Shown here in pieces: positions 1-12,444 of a stretch of DNA of 64,000 nt. The notes beneath the pieces were generated by a model. The model searched no databases, had not been told where the DNA came from, and saw only the letters and a program-made list of their open reading frames with translations. Position numbers and translations under genes: made by a program. The stretch spans positions 1-64,000 of the forward strand of contig JABYQR010000023.1 of the NCBI GenBank assembly GCA_022592445.1, read 5' to 3'. The DNA is from Cytidiella melzeri (lineage: Eukaryota > Basidiomycota > Agaricomycetes > Polyporales > Irpicaceae). Within the stretch, counting starts at the first letter, position 1. Each line of letters begins with the position of its first letter.

Positions 1-1170
1 ACATCAGCTAATGTCTACCATTGCTTGTTGACTTGTGCAGGTGATCTTTCCCCAAGCCCAATTTTCTATGCTGACATCAACTCCCCACTACTGTGACAAA
101 ATCACAGGCTAAGGCTAGTTCATATCTATACAGTGTTGCTTGTGATTCTATATGTCTGTAATTATTGCATTGCTGTGAGAGCTTTGAACTTAAACACAGT
201 TGGAGCACAACTACAGTATCTGCTATTCAACACCTGAAGTACAGGCACATGTATCCTGACTGCTGATGTTGATGACACAACACCATGTGTTTGCAATGTT
301 TTGTGAACACCTGCACAACAGCCCATCCCAGCTGTACTATACAGGGCTGAGTTGCTGTCTCATGATTGCCATTGTCATATGTGGGACAAGATTTGCCAAA
401 CTGGAGGTGTACAGCAAAGGCAGTAGCACTGAGTGGTGTGGGTATTACATGACTTACTACAGTACCAAAAGCAGTCACTTGGAATGCAAGATTTTTAGTT
501 TATGGAGGATGATTGCTGTCTCCTTATGTGTGGGCAGGTTGCCAAACATTTCACATAGTCAGACTGTATTGGAGTGTGTCAGGCAATTGATTTGTAGCTA
601 TCTGACTTTGCAGTGCTGAGTGGCCTTTGGCTGGGAAAGAGCAGAAGGCAACTTCAAATTACCACTCAGTCTGTGGCCTGCCTATGGGTAGTTCACATGT
701 ACCCACCCATAAGATGGCTGTAGGTATTGGACCAGATCCTGAATCAAGCTCCCATGGATTCAGAGCTCAACACCATTAACCTCTGAATCAACTCTGAGCA
801 GGTTCTTGGGTGTAGTGACATAGGCTTGTTCTCAGCCATTATAGCTAACATTTTTCCAAAGGTTTCCAGGCAGGTTTGACAGCTATGTTTTGAATATACA
901 GCCTCACAAATGTCTATCTCGATTAGCACAGAAGTTCAGGCAAGAAAGATGTTGGAGGCTGTTTTGCAACATCTGTCTACTTTGCAACACCAGATCTTCA
1001 ACATAACTAACTTGAGTTGCTTATAGTGCCACTGTCTGAGTCTACACAACAGATTTTCCCACTTGAATTTGAGAGATATCTAATGGAAACATACAAGATC
1101 ACTTTTTTGGACCATACACACTTTATGTCTACTGCAAGATACAACAATATGCTTTGTAAACTATCTATTC

Positions 1171-1700
1171 TTACTGCTTTTTGGGGTGGTTGCTAAAAGG
1201 GGCATTAGGAACACCTAAAGGAAAAGGAACAGGGACTGCTCCCAGTGGGAGAGGTGGTAGACCACCACCAGGAGCACCAGGCACAGCAGGGGCGGCAAAA
1301 GCAGCAGGGGCAGCAGGGGCAGCAGGGCCTTGGCCTTGGCCTCGGCCTTGACCTGGACCTTGACCTTGACCTTGGGCAGGAAAGACAGGGGCTCCACGCC
1401 CAGCTGTATTCCCATTTTGCGCCCTGCCAGCCTGCCTGAATTCGTCAATGACAAGCTTGGGCATGGGTAGTACCCTCTTTTGGTGATCAACAATGATTGG
1501 CAGACTAGAATATTGTCAGAGACCCCTCTGCATTCACAGTGACACATGAGTACTTACTCTGGCCTCTCATAGAGAGCTGGAACAGAGGGTTGGACAGCAT
1601 TTTTGTTGCCAGGTGCATGGGGCAAGCCAGCCACGGTCACTGTGTAGAAAGTGCCAGTGATGATGGTGGCAAACAAAATGGAAGTGGCGGGGAGACGCAT
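1171..1700 (-). CDS. Small secreted Pro/Ala/Gly-rich protein, left-arm copy
   Basis: The exons are 1700-1558 and 1504-1171 (intron 1505-1557, 53 bp), giving 158 aa. It is the mirror image of the gene at 5187-5716 and encodes the same protein in the parts compared. The first ~25 residues form a signal peptide, with a hydrophobic core from about Ile8 to Val23. Next comes a charged middle segment (RVLPMPKLVIDEFRQ). A low-complexity tail follows, with GQ repeats (GQGQGPGQGRGQGQG) and then Pro-Ala runs. A TATATAAA box lies about 210 bp upstream (1909-1916). I recognise no domain. The protein is probably exported to the wall or medium, but its function is unknown. Its position inside a transposon arm is the odd feature. 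Confidence 0.6.
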
Positions 1701-1908
1701 GAGGACAAGGAAAAGTGTATGTGGTTGGAAATAGAGTTTGAGAAGACAGTCAACAAGACAGCTGTAAACACAATCTTAGCATAGTGGCCAGTGAAGTGGT
1801 GAGCAACAATGTACTCACTGGCCTGCACTGAAGGGATGAGAGACTTGGATGAAGGGATGAGAGAATTGACAGTACTGGAAATGAGGTATGGGGAGGGTGG
1901 CATGGGGG

Positions 1909-1916
1909 TTTATATA
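1909..1916 (-). promoter_or_regulatory. TATA box of the left-arm secreted-protein gene
   Basis: This is the mirror copy of the TATATAAA at 4971-4978, upstream of the ATG at 1700. Confidence 0.45.
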
Positions 1917-2026
1917 GCTATTGTGAAGGATTTCTGGTGTCAGTGACAATGCTTTGAGCACCTGTAAAATATGTGTGAGTGATGAACATGAACAGACAAC
2001 AGTTCTCATACCAATCAATGATGTAT

Positions 2027-2205
2027 TCATCATGTTTTGTTCAAGTAGTACAGTGGCTTGGATGTATCTGTAGCAACGTTCACTTGGTGCATGCGGCCAG
2101 GCTCACCTCCAGCTCAAGCATCTATCATGTTTTGTTCAAGTAGTATGGTGGCTCGGATGTATCTGTACCTATGTTAACCTTGGTGCATGCGGCCAGGCTC
2201 ACCTC
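2027..2205. repeat. Imperfect tandem duplication, ~96 bp period (left arm)
   Basis: Two copies of a unit beginning ATCATGTTTTGTTCAAGTAG and ending near GGCCAGGCTCACCTCCA follow each other about 96 bp apart, with roughly 85-90% identity by eye. The mirror pair is in the right arm (4682-4860). Confidence 0.7.
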
Positions 2206-3699
2206 CACCTGTACACTCGAAAACTTGTCTCGGTTGTTGCGCAGTGTAGCTAGCAACTGGACTGGGATGGTGAGACTATTGGTAGTACCGAGACGAGCCC
2301 ACAGCCACTTCTAACTGACGCCCTCAGGCTAACTCGCGGGTGTGCGGGCTCAATCGAATTTTTATCTTTCACTTGTGAAAGAATGATTTGATACATGTCC
2401 ATGTCAAAGTTGAACAGGTCGTGAGCGGAGCAGTAGACGACCTTCCCATCACACGCAACATTTGTTTCTCTTGGAATTGTCGCCGGGGGGTAGAGAGTGA
2501 GTCCATCTGCAGTGCGTGATAACTCTTAGCGACCTAAGCCAGCGCTCCGACTCGGAGCAAAACCGTGGCGGTTCGCCTGGGATGATGGTTATTCGAAGAA
2601 AGGATATCATTCATATTGATCATCAGTTATTCATCATCCGTACGCGTCAAAACGGTAGCAGAGACGTACCGTTCCCTTGGGAGATGGACTACATTGCACG
2701 TCGGTAAACTGCGAGCAAAAGTCAGCTACTTGGGGGTATGACATGGGAAACCCCCCCTTTACGCACCCCCGGGCCCCCTCTGAGAAAACACCCAAGTTTA
2801 CCTTACCTACCCGACCAACTCTTCGTCATCTCATATGAGTCATCTATAACGAAGCAAACAATAAAACATATCGCAAGTCGAAGGATCCGAGTGCAGGGTA
2901 AGAACTGAACATACGGGTCGGAAAATGTCGCCATCGTGGCTCGTTTCAACGGTTGAACACGAACACAAGGGTGTTTTGTTTGAATGGATGTACGCGAGAC
3001 CCTGCAGTGAGTGAAAATAGTCAAGGAAAATGAATGTACATACCTTGCATACTGCAAGCCTCTTTGCCCAACCGGCGAAACACTGAGGGATTTTTGGGCG
3101 TTCGTGGTAATGCGGGATAGACGCGATCGTTCTCGCGGGGTTAAGTGCCAGCAGTGAGCACTACGGTTCACGAGGCCAAAGTCCGAGTCTAGTTATGTGT
3201 TGTTAGTGGAAAATACACAAAAGGTTCAACATGGGATCCCAATGCCTTACTCACGTTGACAAGAGTTGAGCGTTGAACCATCGTCATCGTCTGTGAGACT
3301 GTGACGGCGGGAACATGTCATTGGTCAGACGAAATAACCCTGGGGGGCGCTGAAATCAGACACCGCCAGGGAGACCATGTCAATGCGCTATATGTTGAGT
3401 AGCGTGCGCACCTATAGAACGGACTGGTGTCATGTTACGCCTGGGTTCTCTTCAAGACTGAACTCGCACTCTGTGTGCGTCGAGACGAGAGGAAAAAGAA
3501 AATACCCATGGCTGAACTTACCTTGTAGTTGTACGTGCCTACGTACGACGAAGCCGAACACGCTTCAACAACGGACAGTCACATTCATTGACATGGTCTC
3601 CCCGGCGGTGTCTACGCTCAACTCTTGTCAACGTGAGTAAGGCATTGGGATCCCATGTTGAACCTTTTGTGTATTTTCCACTAACAACACATAACTAGA

Positions 3700-4650
3700 C
3701 TCGGACTTTGGCCTCGTGAACCGTAGTGCTCACTGCTGGCACTTAACCCCGCGAGAACGATCGCGTCTATCCCGCATTACCACGAACGCCCAAAAATCCC
3801 TCAGTGTTTCGCCGGTTGGGCAAAGAGGCTTGCAGTATGCAAGGTATGTACATTCATTTTCCTTGACTATTTTCACTCACTGCAGGGTCTCGCGTACATC
3901 CATTCAAACAAAACACCCTTGTGTTCGTGTTCAACCGTTGAAACGAGCCACGATGGCGACATTTTCCGACCCGTATGTTCAGTTCTTACCCTGCACTCGG
4001 ATCCTTCGACTTGCGATATGTTTTATTGTTTGCTTCGTTATAGATGACTCATATGAGATGACGAAGAGTTGGTCGGGTAGGTAAGGTAAACTTGGGTGTT
4101 TTCTCAGAGGGGGCCCGGGGGTGCGTAAAGGGGGGGTTTCCCATGTCATACCCCCAAGTAGCTGACTTTTGCTCGCAGTTTACCGACGTGCAATGTAGTC
4201 CATCTCCCAAGGGAACGGTACGTCTCTGCTACCGTTTTGACGCGTACGGATGATGAATAACTGATGATCAATATGAATGATATCCTTTCTTCGAATAACC
4301 ATCATCCCAGGCGAACCGCCACGGTTTTGCTCCGAGTCGGAGCGCTGGCTTAGGTCGCTAAGAGTTATCACGCACTGCAGATGGACTCACTCTCTACCCC
4401 CCGGCGACAATTCCAAGAGAAACAAATGTTGCGTGTGATGGGAAGGTCGTCTACTGCTCCGCTCACGACCTGTTCAACTTTGACATGGACATGTATCAAA
4501 TCATTCTTTCACAAGTGAAAGATAAAAATTCGATTGAGCCCGCACACCCGCGAGTTAGCCTGAGGGCGTCAGTTAGAAGTGGCTGTGGGCTCGTCTCGGT
4601 ACTACCAATAGTCTCACCATCCCAGTCCAGTTGCTAGCTACACTGCGCAA
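3700..4650 (+). other. Exon-like fragments inside the arm, possibly captured gene pieces
   Basis: Several short open stretches are bounded by good GT…AG signals. One ends in RGLAYIHSNK before a break, reminiscent of the segment just before a protein-kinase catalytic loop. Another, from about 4380 to 4630, has no start codon and reads about 85 open codons (including ACDGKVVYCSAHDLFNF). They do not join into one gene in my reading. The same sequences lie inverted in the left arm (about 2237-3187). The kinase resemblance is weak. Confidence 0.3.
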
Positions 4651-4681
4651 CAACCGAGACAAGTTTTCGAGTGTACAGGTG

Positions 4682-4860
4682 GAGGTGAGCCTGGCCGCAT
4701 GCACCAAGGTTAACATAGGTACAGATACATCCGAGCCACCATACTACTTGAACAAAACATGATAGATGCTTGAGCTGGAGGTGAGCCTGGCCGCATGCAC
4801 CAAGTGAACGTTGCTACAGATACATCCAAGCCACTGTACTACTTGAACAAAACATGATGA
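4682..4860. repeat. Imperfect tandem duplication, ~96 bp period (right arm)
   Basis: Mirror of 2027-2205. The duplication therefore predates the formation of the palindrome. Confidence 0.7.
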
Positions 4861-4970
4861 ATACATCATTGATTGGTATGAGAACTGTTGTCTGTTCATG
4901 TTCATCACTCACACATATTTTACAGGTGCTCAAAGCATTGTCACTGACACCAGAAATCCTTCACAATAGC

Positions 4971-4978
4971 TATATAAA
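4971..4978 (+). promoter_or_regulatory. TATA box of the right-arm secreted-protein gene
   Basis: TATATAAA lies 209 bp upstream of ATG 5187. A short direct repeat (CTCTCATCCCTTCA, twice) lies in the presumed 5' leader. Confidence 0.45.
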
Positions 4979-5186
4979 CCCCCATGCCACCCTCCCCATA
5001 CCTCATTTCCAGTACTGTCAATTCTCTCATCCCTTCATCCAAGTCTCTCATCCCTTCAGTGCAGGCCAGTGAGTACATTGTTGCTCACCACTTCACTGGC
5101 CACTATGCTAAGATTGTGTTTACAGCTGTCTTGTTGACTGTCTTCTCAAACTCTATTTCCAACCACATACACTTTTCCTTGTCCTC

Positions 5187-5716
5187 ATGCGTCTCCCCGC
5201 CACTTCCATTTTGTTTGCCACCATCATCACTGGCACTTTCTACACAGTGACCGTGGCTGGCTTGCCCCATGCACCTGGCAACAAAAATGCTGTCCAACCC
5301 TCTGTTCCAGCTCTCTATGAGAGGCCAGAGTAAGTACTCATGTGTCACTGTGAATGCAGAGGGGTCTCTGACAATATTCTAGTCTGCCAATCATTGTTGA
5401 TCACCAAAAGAGGGTACTACCCATGCCCAAGCTTGTCATTGACGAATTCAGGCAGGCTGGCAGGGCGCAAAATGGGAATACAGCTGGGCGTGGAGCCCCT
5501 GTCTTTCCTGCCCAAGGTCAAGGTCAAGGTCCAGGTCAAGGCCGAGGCCAAGGCCAAGGCCCTGCTGCCCCTGCTGCCCCTGCTGCTTTTGCCGCCCCTG
5601 CTGTGCCTGGTGCTCCTGGTGGTGGTCTACCACCTCTCCCACTGGGAGCAGTCCCTGTTCCTTTTCCTTTAGGTGTTCCTAATGCCCCTTTTAGCAACCA
5701 CCCCAAAAAGCAGTAA
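5187..5716 (+). CDS. Small secreted Pro/Ala/Gly-rich protein, right-arm copy
   Basis: The exons are 5187-5329 and 5383-5716. The donor is GTAAGT and the acceptor is TTCTAG, and the phase is kept (…YERPD/LPIIVD…). The product is 158 aa: a signal peptide of ~25 residues, a short charged region, then a Gln-Gly repeat block and a Pro/Ala/Gly-rich tail ending in NHPKKQ. ATG 5187 is chosen because it gives a textbook signal peptide and lies downstream of a TATA box at 4971-4978. A start at 4984 in the same leader would read a different, implausible frame. The family was not recognised; it could be a structural wall protein or an effector-like protein. The coding frame is intact in both arms, which argues against simple decay. 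Confidence 0.6.
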
Positions 5717-6142
5717 GAATAGATAGTTTACAAAGCATATTGTTGTATCTTGCAGTAGACATAAAGTGTGTATGGTCCAAAAAAGTGATCTTGTATGTTT
5801 CCATTAGATATCTCTCAAATTCAAGTGGGAAAATCTGTTGTGTAGACTCAGACAGTGGCACTATAAGCAACTCAAGTTAGTTATGTTGAAGATCTGGTGT
5901 TGCAAAGTAGACAGATGTTGCAAAACAGCCTCCAACATCTTTCTTGCCTGAACTTCTGTGCTAATCGAGATAGACATTTGTGAGGCTGTACATTCAAAAC
6001 ATAGCTGTCAAACCTGCCTGGAAACCTTTGGAAAAATGTTAGCTATAATGGCTGAGAACAAGCCTATGTCACTACACCCAAGAACCTGCTCAGAGTTGAT
6101 TCAGAGGTTAATGGTGTTGAGCTCTGAATCCATGGGAGGTTG

Positions 6143-6160
6143 CATCAGGGAATCCGTAAT
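6143..6160 (+). repeat. Left terminal inverted repeat of the Plavaka element
   Basis: CATCAGGGAATCCGTAAT. It pairs with 12445-12462 with one mismatch. Confidence 0.9.
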
Positions 6161-6626
6161 CTGATACTATGGGAGAATTTGTCTTTGATAGCTGTTATTA
6201 CCTATTAATATCCTTGTTTATGTGGAGTATACAGAGTAGCGAGAATATTGCAAGTTATCAAAGTAGCCTAGAATAAATTGCCTCTTACTCGTGCGACAAT
6301 ATTTCCAGATATTCTGTGGATATTTACTCACAGAATGTTGATAATATATGCTATCTTAAGCCCAATGAGTGGGTGGGTTGTGCGAGATGAAGGATAAACT
6401 ACGAAATTGATGTACAGAACTCGAGGCTTTCAGTGACGAGAATTTGTGATGAGCGGAGGTTTGTATTCATTAACATGGCTATGCTACTTTTTGCGGACTA
6501 CAGTACTGAGTCTGTTTGACACGATCACTCCTCCATAGCGGCAAGATCCACAAGAGCCGCTGTATTGACTTCACCAGCCGTGTTCTTACCGCGCCTACAG
6601 GAAGAGTTGGATGAGTTAATTGTTGA

Positions 6627-8742
6627 TCAGCAGAAACAACGAAAGAGGACGTACGAAACTGTCTTGTACAAGTCAGCCATCATCCGGTGATACTTGGCAT
6701 GATCGTTTTGAATGTCTTCAAGAACCTTGACGTGGCGTTTGTAAACTGGCTGATGGGTGACGCCGTGGAACGAGAGCTTGCTGTGCTCGCCGGTCTTCCA
6801 CTCAAGTAGAGCGCAGTGGACCTTCAAAGAATATGTTAGTAATGGTGCGCCACATAAAAGGAAACCCATCGTACCGCAGTAGCCGCTAAAGCAACAATAG
6901 GGATGGGCAATTCCAGCTCATCCCTCTTTGGCCCTTCTTCGCAGCTTGACGAGAATAGCTTGCTATGCTTGTCAGCAAGCGAGCTGCGACCGCCACGGCC
7001 ACTTTCGAAGAAGGACTTCGTGATGACCTTGATGATGCAGGGGTGCTTGAACGGTTTATTCCGCTTCATGACACCAGCCTGTGAGTGAATGTTAAGCCTG
7101 TTAATCTCATATCATATCTAAGTTCCTATTTGATGACTCACCTCTTCAGGGAAAATATATGTATAAGATTCGGTTAGATCCTTGACGCGGTCCTTACATT
7201 CCTCACCAGGGAGAAGGCTATAGTACCCAGCGGCGCATGTGGATGCATTAGATTTGACATCGCCACGGCGATTAGCGAAGCGAGCAACCAGCTGTGCAGC
7301 ATATGAGAAAACAGATAGACAGCAGGGTGAACCACTCACAATTTGGGCGATATCTTCTCCGAAAGCAACATCTTTCTCGAAGCGTTCGGCATATTCATTG
7401 AGTTCGAGGCGGGTTGCGCATCGGCGAAGAATGGTGCGAAGACCCTTCCAATGGTTCTTGTCAGATGGATACGCCGTCTTGAACAGGTAATCACCAGTAG
7501 CCGAACGAATCGCGGTACGTATGATTTGCTGAAGCAGTGATGGCTGGACCTTGAGCGAGACAGGGAGGCTTGGCGGCGGCGCAACATAGTGTGCGGCGAC
7601 TGGCCAACCATAGTTTGGCAAGTTGGTGTCAGTGCTTGAGTGCGCGCCTGAGATGGCGGAAGATTGAGAGGTGGTGTTTCGTTGCGTGTCGGGCTGTGGA
7701 TAGCAGTTGGTGTTCAGAACGTTGGCTCCATCTGAGAATGTAGGTTTCTGATTCAATTGTTACATCATAAGTATCTGATTGAGAACAGCACGACCTCTTA
7801 CCTCTGAGCGACGAGCTTGGGCACGATGTCCGCCAGAGGGTTTACACCGTTTACCTGACCTGGATCTCATGTTTGCGTGTGCAGCTGCGTCATCCCAATC
7901 ATCTTGATTGGCGTTGTCGAAGTCTTCGAACTCCGTTGTGGTAGTCATCTCAAGATCAACATCTGGGATATTGATCCTGGGCGATGGGCTTTGTTCGGTA
8001 TTGGGCCCCTCGGCCTCGAGGTGTGGTACCTGTAGATACTTCCATGTCAGATAGAGCACATCATCAACAAAAAGGTCATACCTCGTTACGCAGTTGTGAA
8101 CGCAGTTGCGTTGTAGTAATACCAATAAGATCTTGATCCTCTGGCTGGCTATTGGCACCTTCGTCAGCGCTATCGTCTCCGCCTGGCCCGTGATAATCCT
8201 GGTAGTCTTCCTCAACATCCGCATCCTCGTCGTCAATGGCCGGCTTGCTTCGCTTTCTAGGTTTTAGCGCTGGCCGATCAACATTGCTGTCATCATCGAA
8301 GAGGCGTTCAGCAGTGTTGACTAAGCGTGGTCGCTTGGGTGGCTGGGGAGCTTCAGAGACATATTCGTCAGAATCGCCAGAGCTTGCGATTGATGGCGGC
8401 AACCGACAACGCTGCTGAGCTGGCTTTTTGGTGCTTTGCTTTTGCGTAGGAGCATGCCCCGTTGGTGCAGCTCCTCGCCAGACTGAAATGGATGTCAGTA
8501 TGCCAGGTAAAATGGTGGCATCGTAACTGAGAAAGGGCATACCAGCGTTATCGAGTGCTTTCGTCTTGGTTGTTCGAGCGCCTGAAGCGTATCGTGTTAG
8601 TCAAATATATGAACATGAGTAAGGTTTGAGAGATACCTCTACCCTGCTCCTCGAGGCGAGCAGCATACGCCTGTTCTTCGAGTTTCTTGCGTTGTTTTGT
8701 GATTTGAGCCTTTTGCGCTGGAGTTAGGGCTTGGTTCGACAT
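6627..8742 (-). CDS. DUF6532-domain protein carried by the Plavaka element
   Basis: This is a multi-exon gene read from ATG 8742 to a stop at 6627. Coding blocks lie near 8742-8640, 8580-8544, 8483-8090, 8030-7790, 7756-7340, 7280-7145, 7069-6870 and 6815-6627; boundaries are approximate. The N-terminal half is acidic, disordered and basic-patch rich (RPRLVNTAERLFDDD, KPRKRSKPA), which suggests a nuclear protein. The C-terminal half is the DUF6532 domain, with LQQIIRTAIRSATGDYLF, then LPIPIVALAATA joined by splicing to VHCALLEWKTGEH, and ending YKRHVKVLEDIQ…HRMMADLY. DUF6532 proteins commonly accompany fungal Plavaka/KDZ transposases; their biochemical role is unknown. The gene is divergent from the transposase, with a short shared promoter at 8743-9003. 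Confidence 0.75.
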
Positions 8743-9003
8743 GATCGATGCTGCTGAGGTCTGTTCGTGTCAATTTTGAGTGGTCTAAGGTGTGAATGAG
8801 TAAAGGGAGGGATGGATGCGAACAATGAGAAACAGATGAACTGGGAGCACGTCGAGGACCGTTGGAAACTGAGAGAACCCCTAAAGAAACTGGGCATATC
8901 AACTCAAGCTTGAATTTGAAACACATAAGTTACGGGACCGCAACTCAACTTGAACCCGACGTACATGCTCCCTGTTCGCAATACCCTTTGACTCAGTGAA
9001 CAA

Positions 9004-12000
9004 ATGCCTTCAACTTGTCCTGCATGCCGCTCAGTCTTCAGTAAAAGCGGCCTCAAGCATCACAAGCGGCTTACGAAGGATCTACTTTGTTGTCGTTACT
9101 GGAAGGCCCATACGACGTCATCAGAACAACACAAGAGCGACTTCCAATCAGACACGAGCAATTCCGATGTGCTTTCAAGCGACGATGACCCGAGCAACGA
9201 TGAATCAGAATTGCTACCAAAAATCATCTTCAGGCATGCTGTGGACAAGGACAACACCGACTCCGCATCCGACTCCGAACAATTTGCGCTTGGAATCGAT
9301 CCAGCTGGCGATGCTCTGGGCGACTACGATCTCCTAAATGAAGGTGATATCGAGATGGAGAAGGATGATAGCGATGACTCGGAGGTTGGTCTAGGAGATT
9401 TTGTAGAGACGGATGAGGAGTCAGGTGGCAAGGATGAGTGTGTTACATTGGAGCCGCAACGGTTAGCACGTCCGCTCGAAGAAACCCAGGCGCAGCCGGA
9501 TAGGTCTGCAGAGGATGACGCTAATGTGCGCACAGCACAAGTTCAGCGAGAGGGGGCAGAGCGGCAATTGCGGTACACACCCCACGTTGTGACATTTCCT
9601 GGCGCAGCAGGAAAACCCAGCGGGATGTCAGGATCACAGAACAATATGTATGCGAGCGGGATACCCACAGCAAACAACCCTTATGCTCCATTTTCATTGC
9701 ATATTGATTGGGAGTTAGCACGATGGGCAAAGCTTCGAGGCCCTGGCTCTATGGCACTGACAGAGCTCCTGCAAATACCTGAAGTGAGTGGGACTTCGGG
9801 CTTTGAATTGTAGTAGCGAATCAATCTTACAAGATACATAGGTCCCTGAACGCCTCGGTTTGTCGTTCTATACGGCGGATGAGCTGAACGAGATAGTCGA
9901 CAAGAGGCTGCCTGGGTGCCCACGCTTCATTCGCCACGAGGTCTTGATCGGTAACGAAGTCTGCGAGGTCTTCTATCGAGACATCATCGCGTGTGTTAGA
10001 GCCATATTTGGAGATCCCGACTTCACACCATACCTTGTATTTGCCCCTGAAAAACACTACACGGATGCTCGAAAAACCCAGCGTATGTATCACGACATGC
10101 ACACTGGCAGGTGGTGGTGGGCAACCCAGGTAAGTCAGCTGTCGTTTTGCACGACTTTCAAGTTTGGGCTGAGGGTGATTTAGGAAGAAGTGGAGCGCAA
10201 AAAGCCTGGGGCAACAATCATTCCTATCATTATTTCAAGCGATAAAACACAGCTTACCTTGTTCCGCAACAAGACCGCATACCCTGTGTACATGACCATC
10301 GGGAACATTCCAAAGGAAATCCGTCGAAAACCATCCTCCCGCGCCTACATTTTGCTTGCATATCTGCCAACGACAAAGCTGGAGCGCGTTAGTAACAAAG
10401 CAGCACGACGACGGATGATTGCAAACCTCTACCATGCTTGTATGAAGAAGGTCCTGCAACCTCTCGAGAGCACTGGTATCTCAGGATTGAGCGTGGTAAC
10501 CGGAAATGGCACCACCTATCGAGCTCATCCGATATTCGCTTGTTTTGTAGGTGACTATCCCGAGCAAATCCTGGTGACGTTGGGCTATACGGGAAAGTGC
10601 GCCTGTTGTAAGATTTTGCACAAAAACCTCGGAGATCACGCTCCAGAAATCGCCGCTGACTTACGAGACCTCACCGCCATCCTCGACATATTGGATTCGT
10701 TCGACGCTTGTCCCGAGGACTTCCTCAAGTCATGCGCAGAAGCTGGTATAAAACCCGTCATCGACCCATTCTGGATAAACCTGCCATATACGCACATTTT
10801 TCGTTCGATCACGCCTGACGTGCTTCATCAACTCTACCAAGGCATCATCAAGCACCTTGTAGCATGGCTGATCGAGGTCTACGGTGCGGCGGAAATTGAT
10901 GCTCGCTGTCGTCGCTTGCCCCCAAATCACCACATCCGAATCTTTGGGAATGGAATCAGCACACTCTCGAAGGTGACTGGCCACGAACATGATCAACTCT
11001 GCCGCATCTTACTCGCTTTGGTCCTCGATATGCCACCTCTCGAGTCAACCATTTCGCCCGCCCCTGTCGTCCGTTGCGTGCGCGCCATTCTTGATTTTTT
11101 GTATTTGGCACAGTATCCAATCCATACCGACGACACTCTAGCACTGCTTGACGAGGCGCTCACTTGATTCCACGCCGATAAGCAGGTTTTCATTGACCTC
11201 GGCATCTGTGAAGGCTTCAACCTTCCCAAGCTCCACTTCGCGTTGCACTATTCACAGTCAATCCGGCTTTTCGGCACTACGGATAATTTCAACACTGAGT
11301 ACACCGAGCGATTGCACATTGACTTCACCAAGGACGCCTACCGAGCAACAAACCGGAAGGACGAGTTCACGCAGATGACTAAGTGGCTGGAGCGCCGCAA
11401 GAAAATGCATCGACATGCCCAGTTTGTCGAGTGGAGGCTCGTTCAATGCGGCGCTCCGCCTGAACCCCGATCGTTGAAGTGGTCACCACCAGGATTGGAT
11501 CTTGGCCGGCGTCTTCACCTTGCAAAGCATTCATCTGTCATGGGTGTGACTGTAGAGCATGTGGTGACAAAGTATGGGGCACGGTTCTTCAGAGAGGCGC
11601 TTGCACGCTTCATAACACTAACAAACAAACCTGGGATTAGTCGCGCGCGGCTTGAGGAGGCCATTTGGAATATCCACCTACCATTCCGCAAGGTCAGCGT
11701 ATGGCATCGCATCAAGTTCGTACAGCAGGATCCTCTCACGCTCAAGTTTAAGACTGCCGACTCCATACACGCTCAGCCAATCCGAACGGATTCACGTCAG
11801 AAAGAGGTTCCAGGCCGGTTTGATACGGCTCTCGTCAACGAGGGTTCAGGTAGTATTACAGGAATCACAGGTGCGCTGCTGAAGCTCTGGTTCAGCTTCT
11901 GATACTCATGTCTTATCCAGGTTATCATGTTGGACGAGTCCGAGTTGTGTTCTCGCTGCCCAAAGCGGCACGTTCGATTCTGTTCCCGCACGAGCATTTC

Positions 12001-12279
12001 GTTCCCACCCACCTTGCGTATGTTGAATGGTATACCAAGCCTCGATCTCAACCGGAACCCAACCATCGTCTATACAAGATTTCACGCCTCGTTGACGAGC
12101 GCGGCGATCCAATCTGCAGCATTGTGCCTGTCAAGGACATCCGTCAAAGTGTCCATCTATTCCCAAGGTTTGGTGCATCAGCTCCCACAGAGTGGACGAG
12201 CTTCAATGTACTCGATAAATGCCGGACTTTTTACATTAATCCCTTCAGTAGTAAATTCATGTATCGCACTTTATATTGA
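9004..12279 (+). pseudogene. Plavaka-type transposase, one in-frame stop
   Basis: The exons are 9004-9783, 9842-10129, 10184-11849 and 11921-12279 (3,093 nt, 1,030 codons). The N terminus has a Cys/His finger (CPACRSVF…HHKR), followed by a long acidic region (about residues 40-175). The transposase core follows, with the family hallmark CFVGDYPEQILVTLGYTG and its CACCK motif, and later LPYTHIFRSITPDVLHQL and LPKLHFALHYSQSIRLFG. The only lesion is TGA at 11165-11167, between DEALT and FHADKQ, in frame on both sides. CGA to TGA would explain it. Apart from this codon the gene looks complete, so it is either recently inactivated or read through. It is flanked by the element's own terminal repeats. 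Confidence 0.82.
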
Positions 12280-12444
12280 TGTACTTTTATCCCGGATAAT
12301 AGTAGGTACTCTTGTCATATTTTCCACTACCTCGCAAGCTCCGCAAATACTTTTGCTACCAATTGGATAATTTGAGGTATTCTCTCTATTCTCAAGTATT
12401 CGAGCTAATCGCGATATTCCAGGATGATTATCCTGGAGTAGGAA

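Larger units (their letters stand above)
89..3273. repeat. Left arm of the giant inverted repeat
   Basis: This arm is the mirror of 3614-6142 plus 12463-13120. It is uninterrupted and so keeps the pre-insertion sequence of the Plavaka target at 740-750. Beyond 3273 an extra stretch (about 3274-3357) is absent from the other arm. Homology then resumes for about 28 bp at 3358-3385, which matches 3586-3613. Confidence 0.9.
3614..6142. repeat. Right arm of the giant inverted repeat, inner part
   Basis: This is the reverse complement of 745-3273. It ends exactly where the Plavaka element starts (CATCAGG at 6143). Confidence 0.9.

Noticed and set aside
266..619. 117-codon frame near the left end, mirrored at 12590-12943
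   Set aside because: No start context, domain or splice support. The opposite strand has a competing frame of 83 codons, and both copies mirror each other only because the arm is repeated.
2803..3171. 122-codon frame mirrored at 3716-4084
   Set aside because: It runs through apparent GT-AG junctions and ends in low-information sequence. I treat it as exon-like fragments rather than a gene.
5958..6164. 68-codon frame crossing the palindrome/Plavaka junction
   Set aside because: Its C terminus is created by the insertion, and the uninterrupted copy (744-929) shows no family resemblance.
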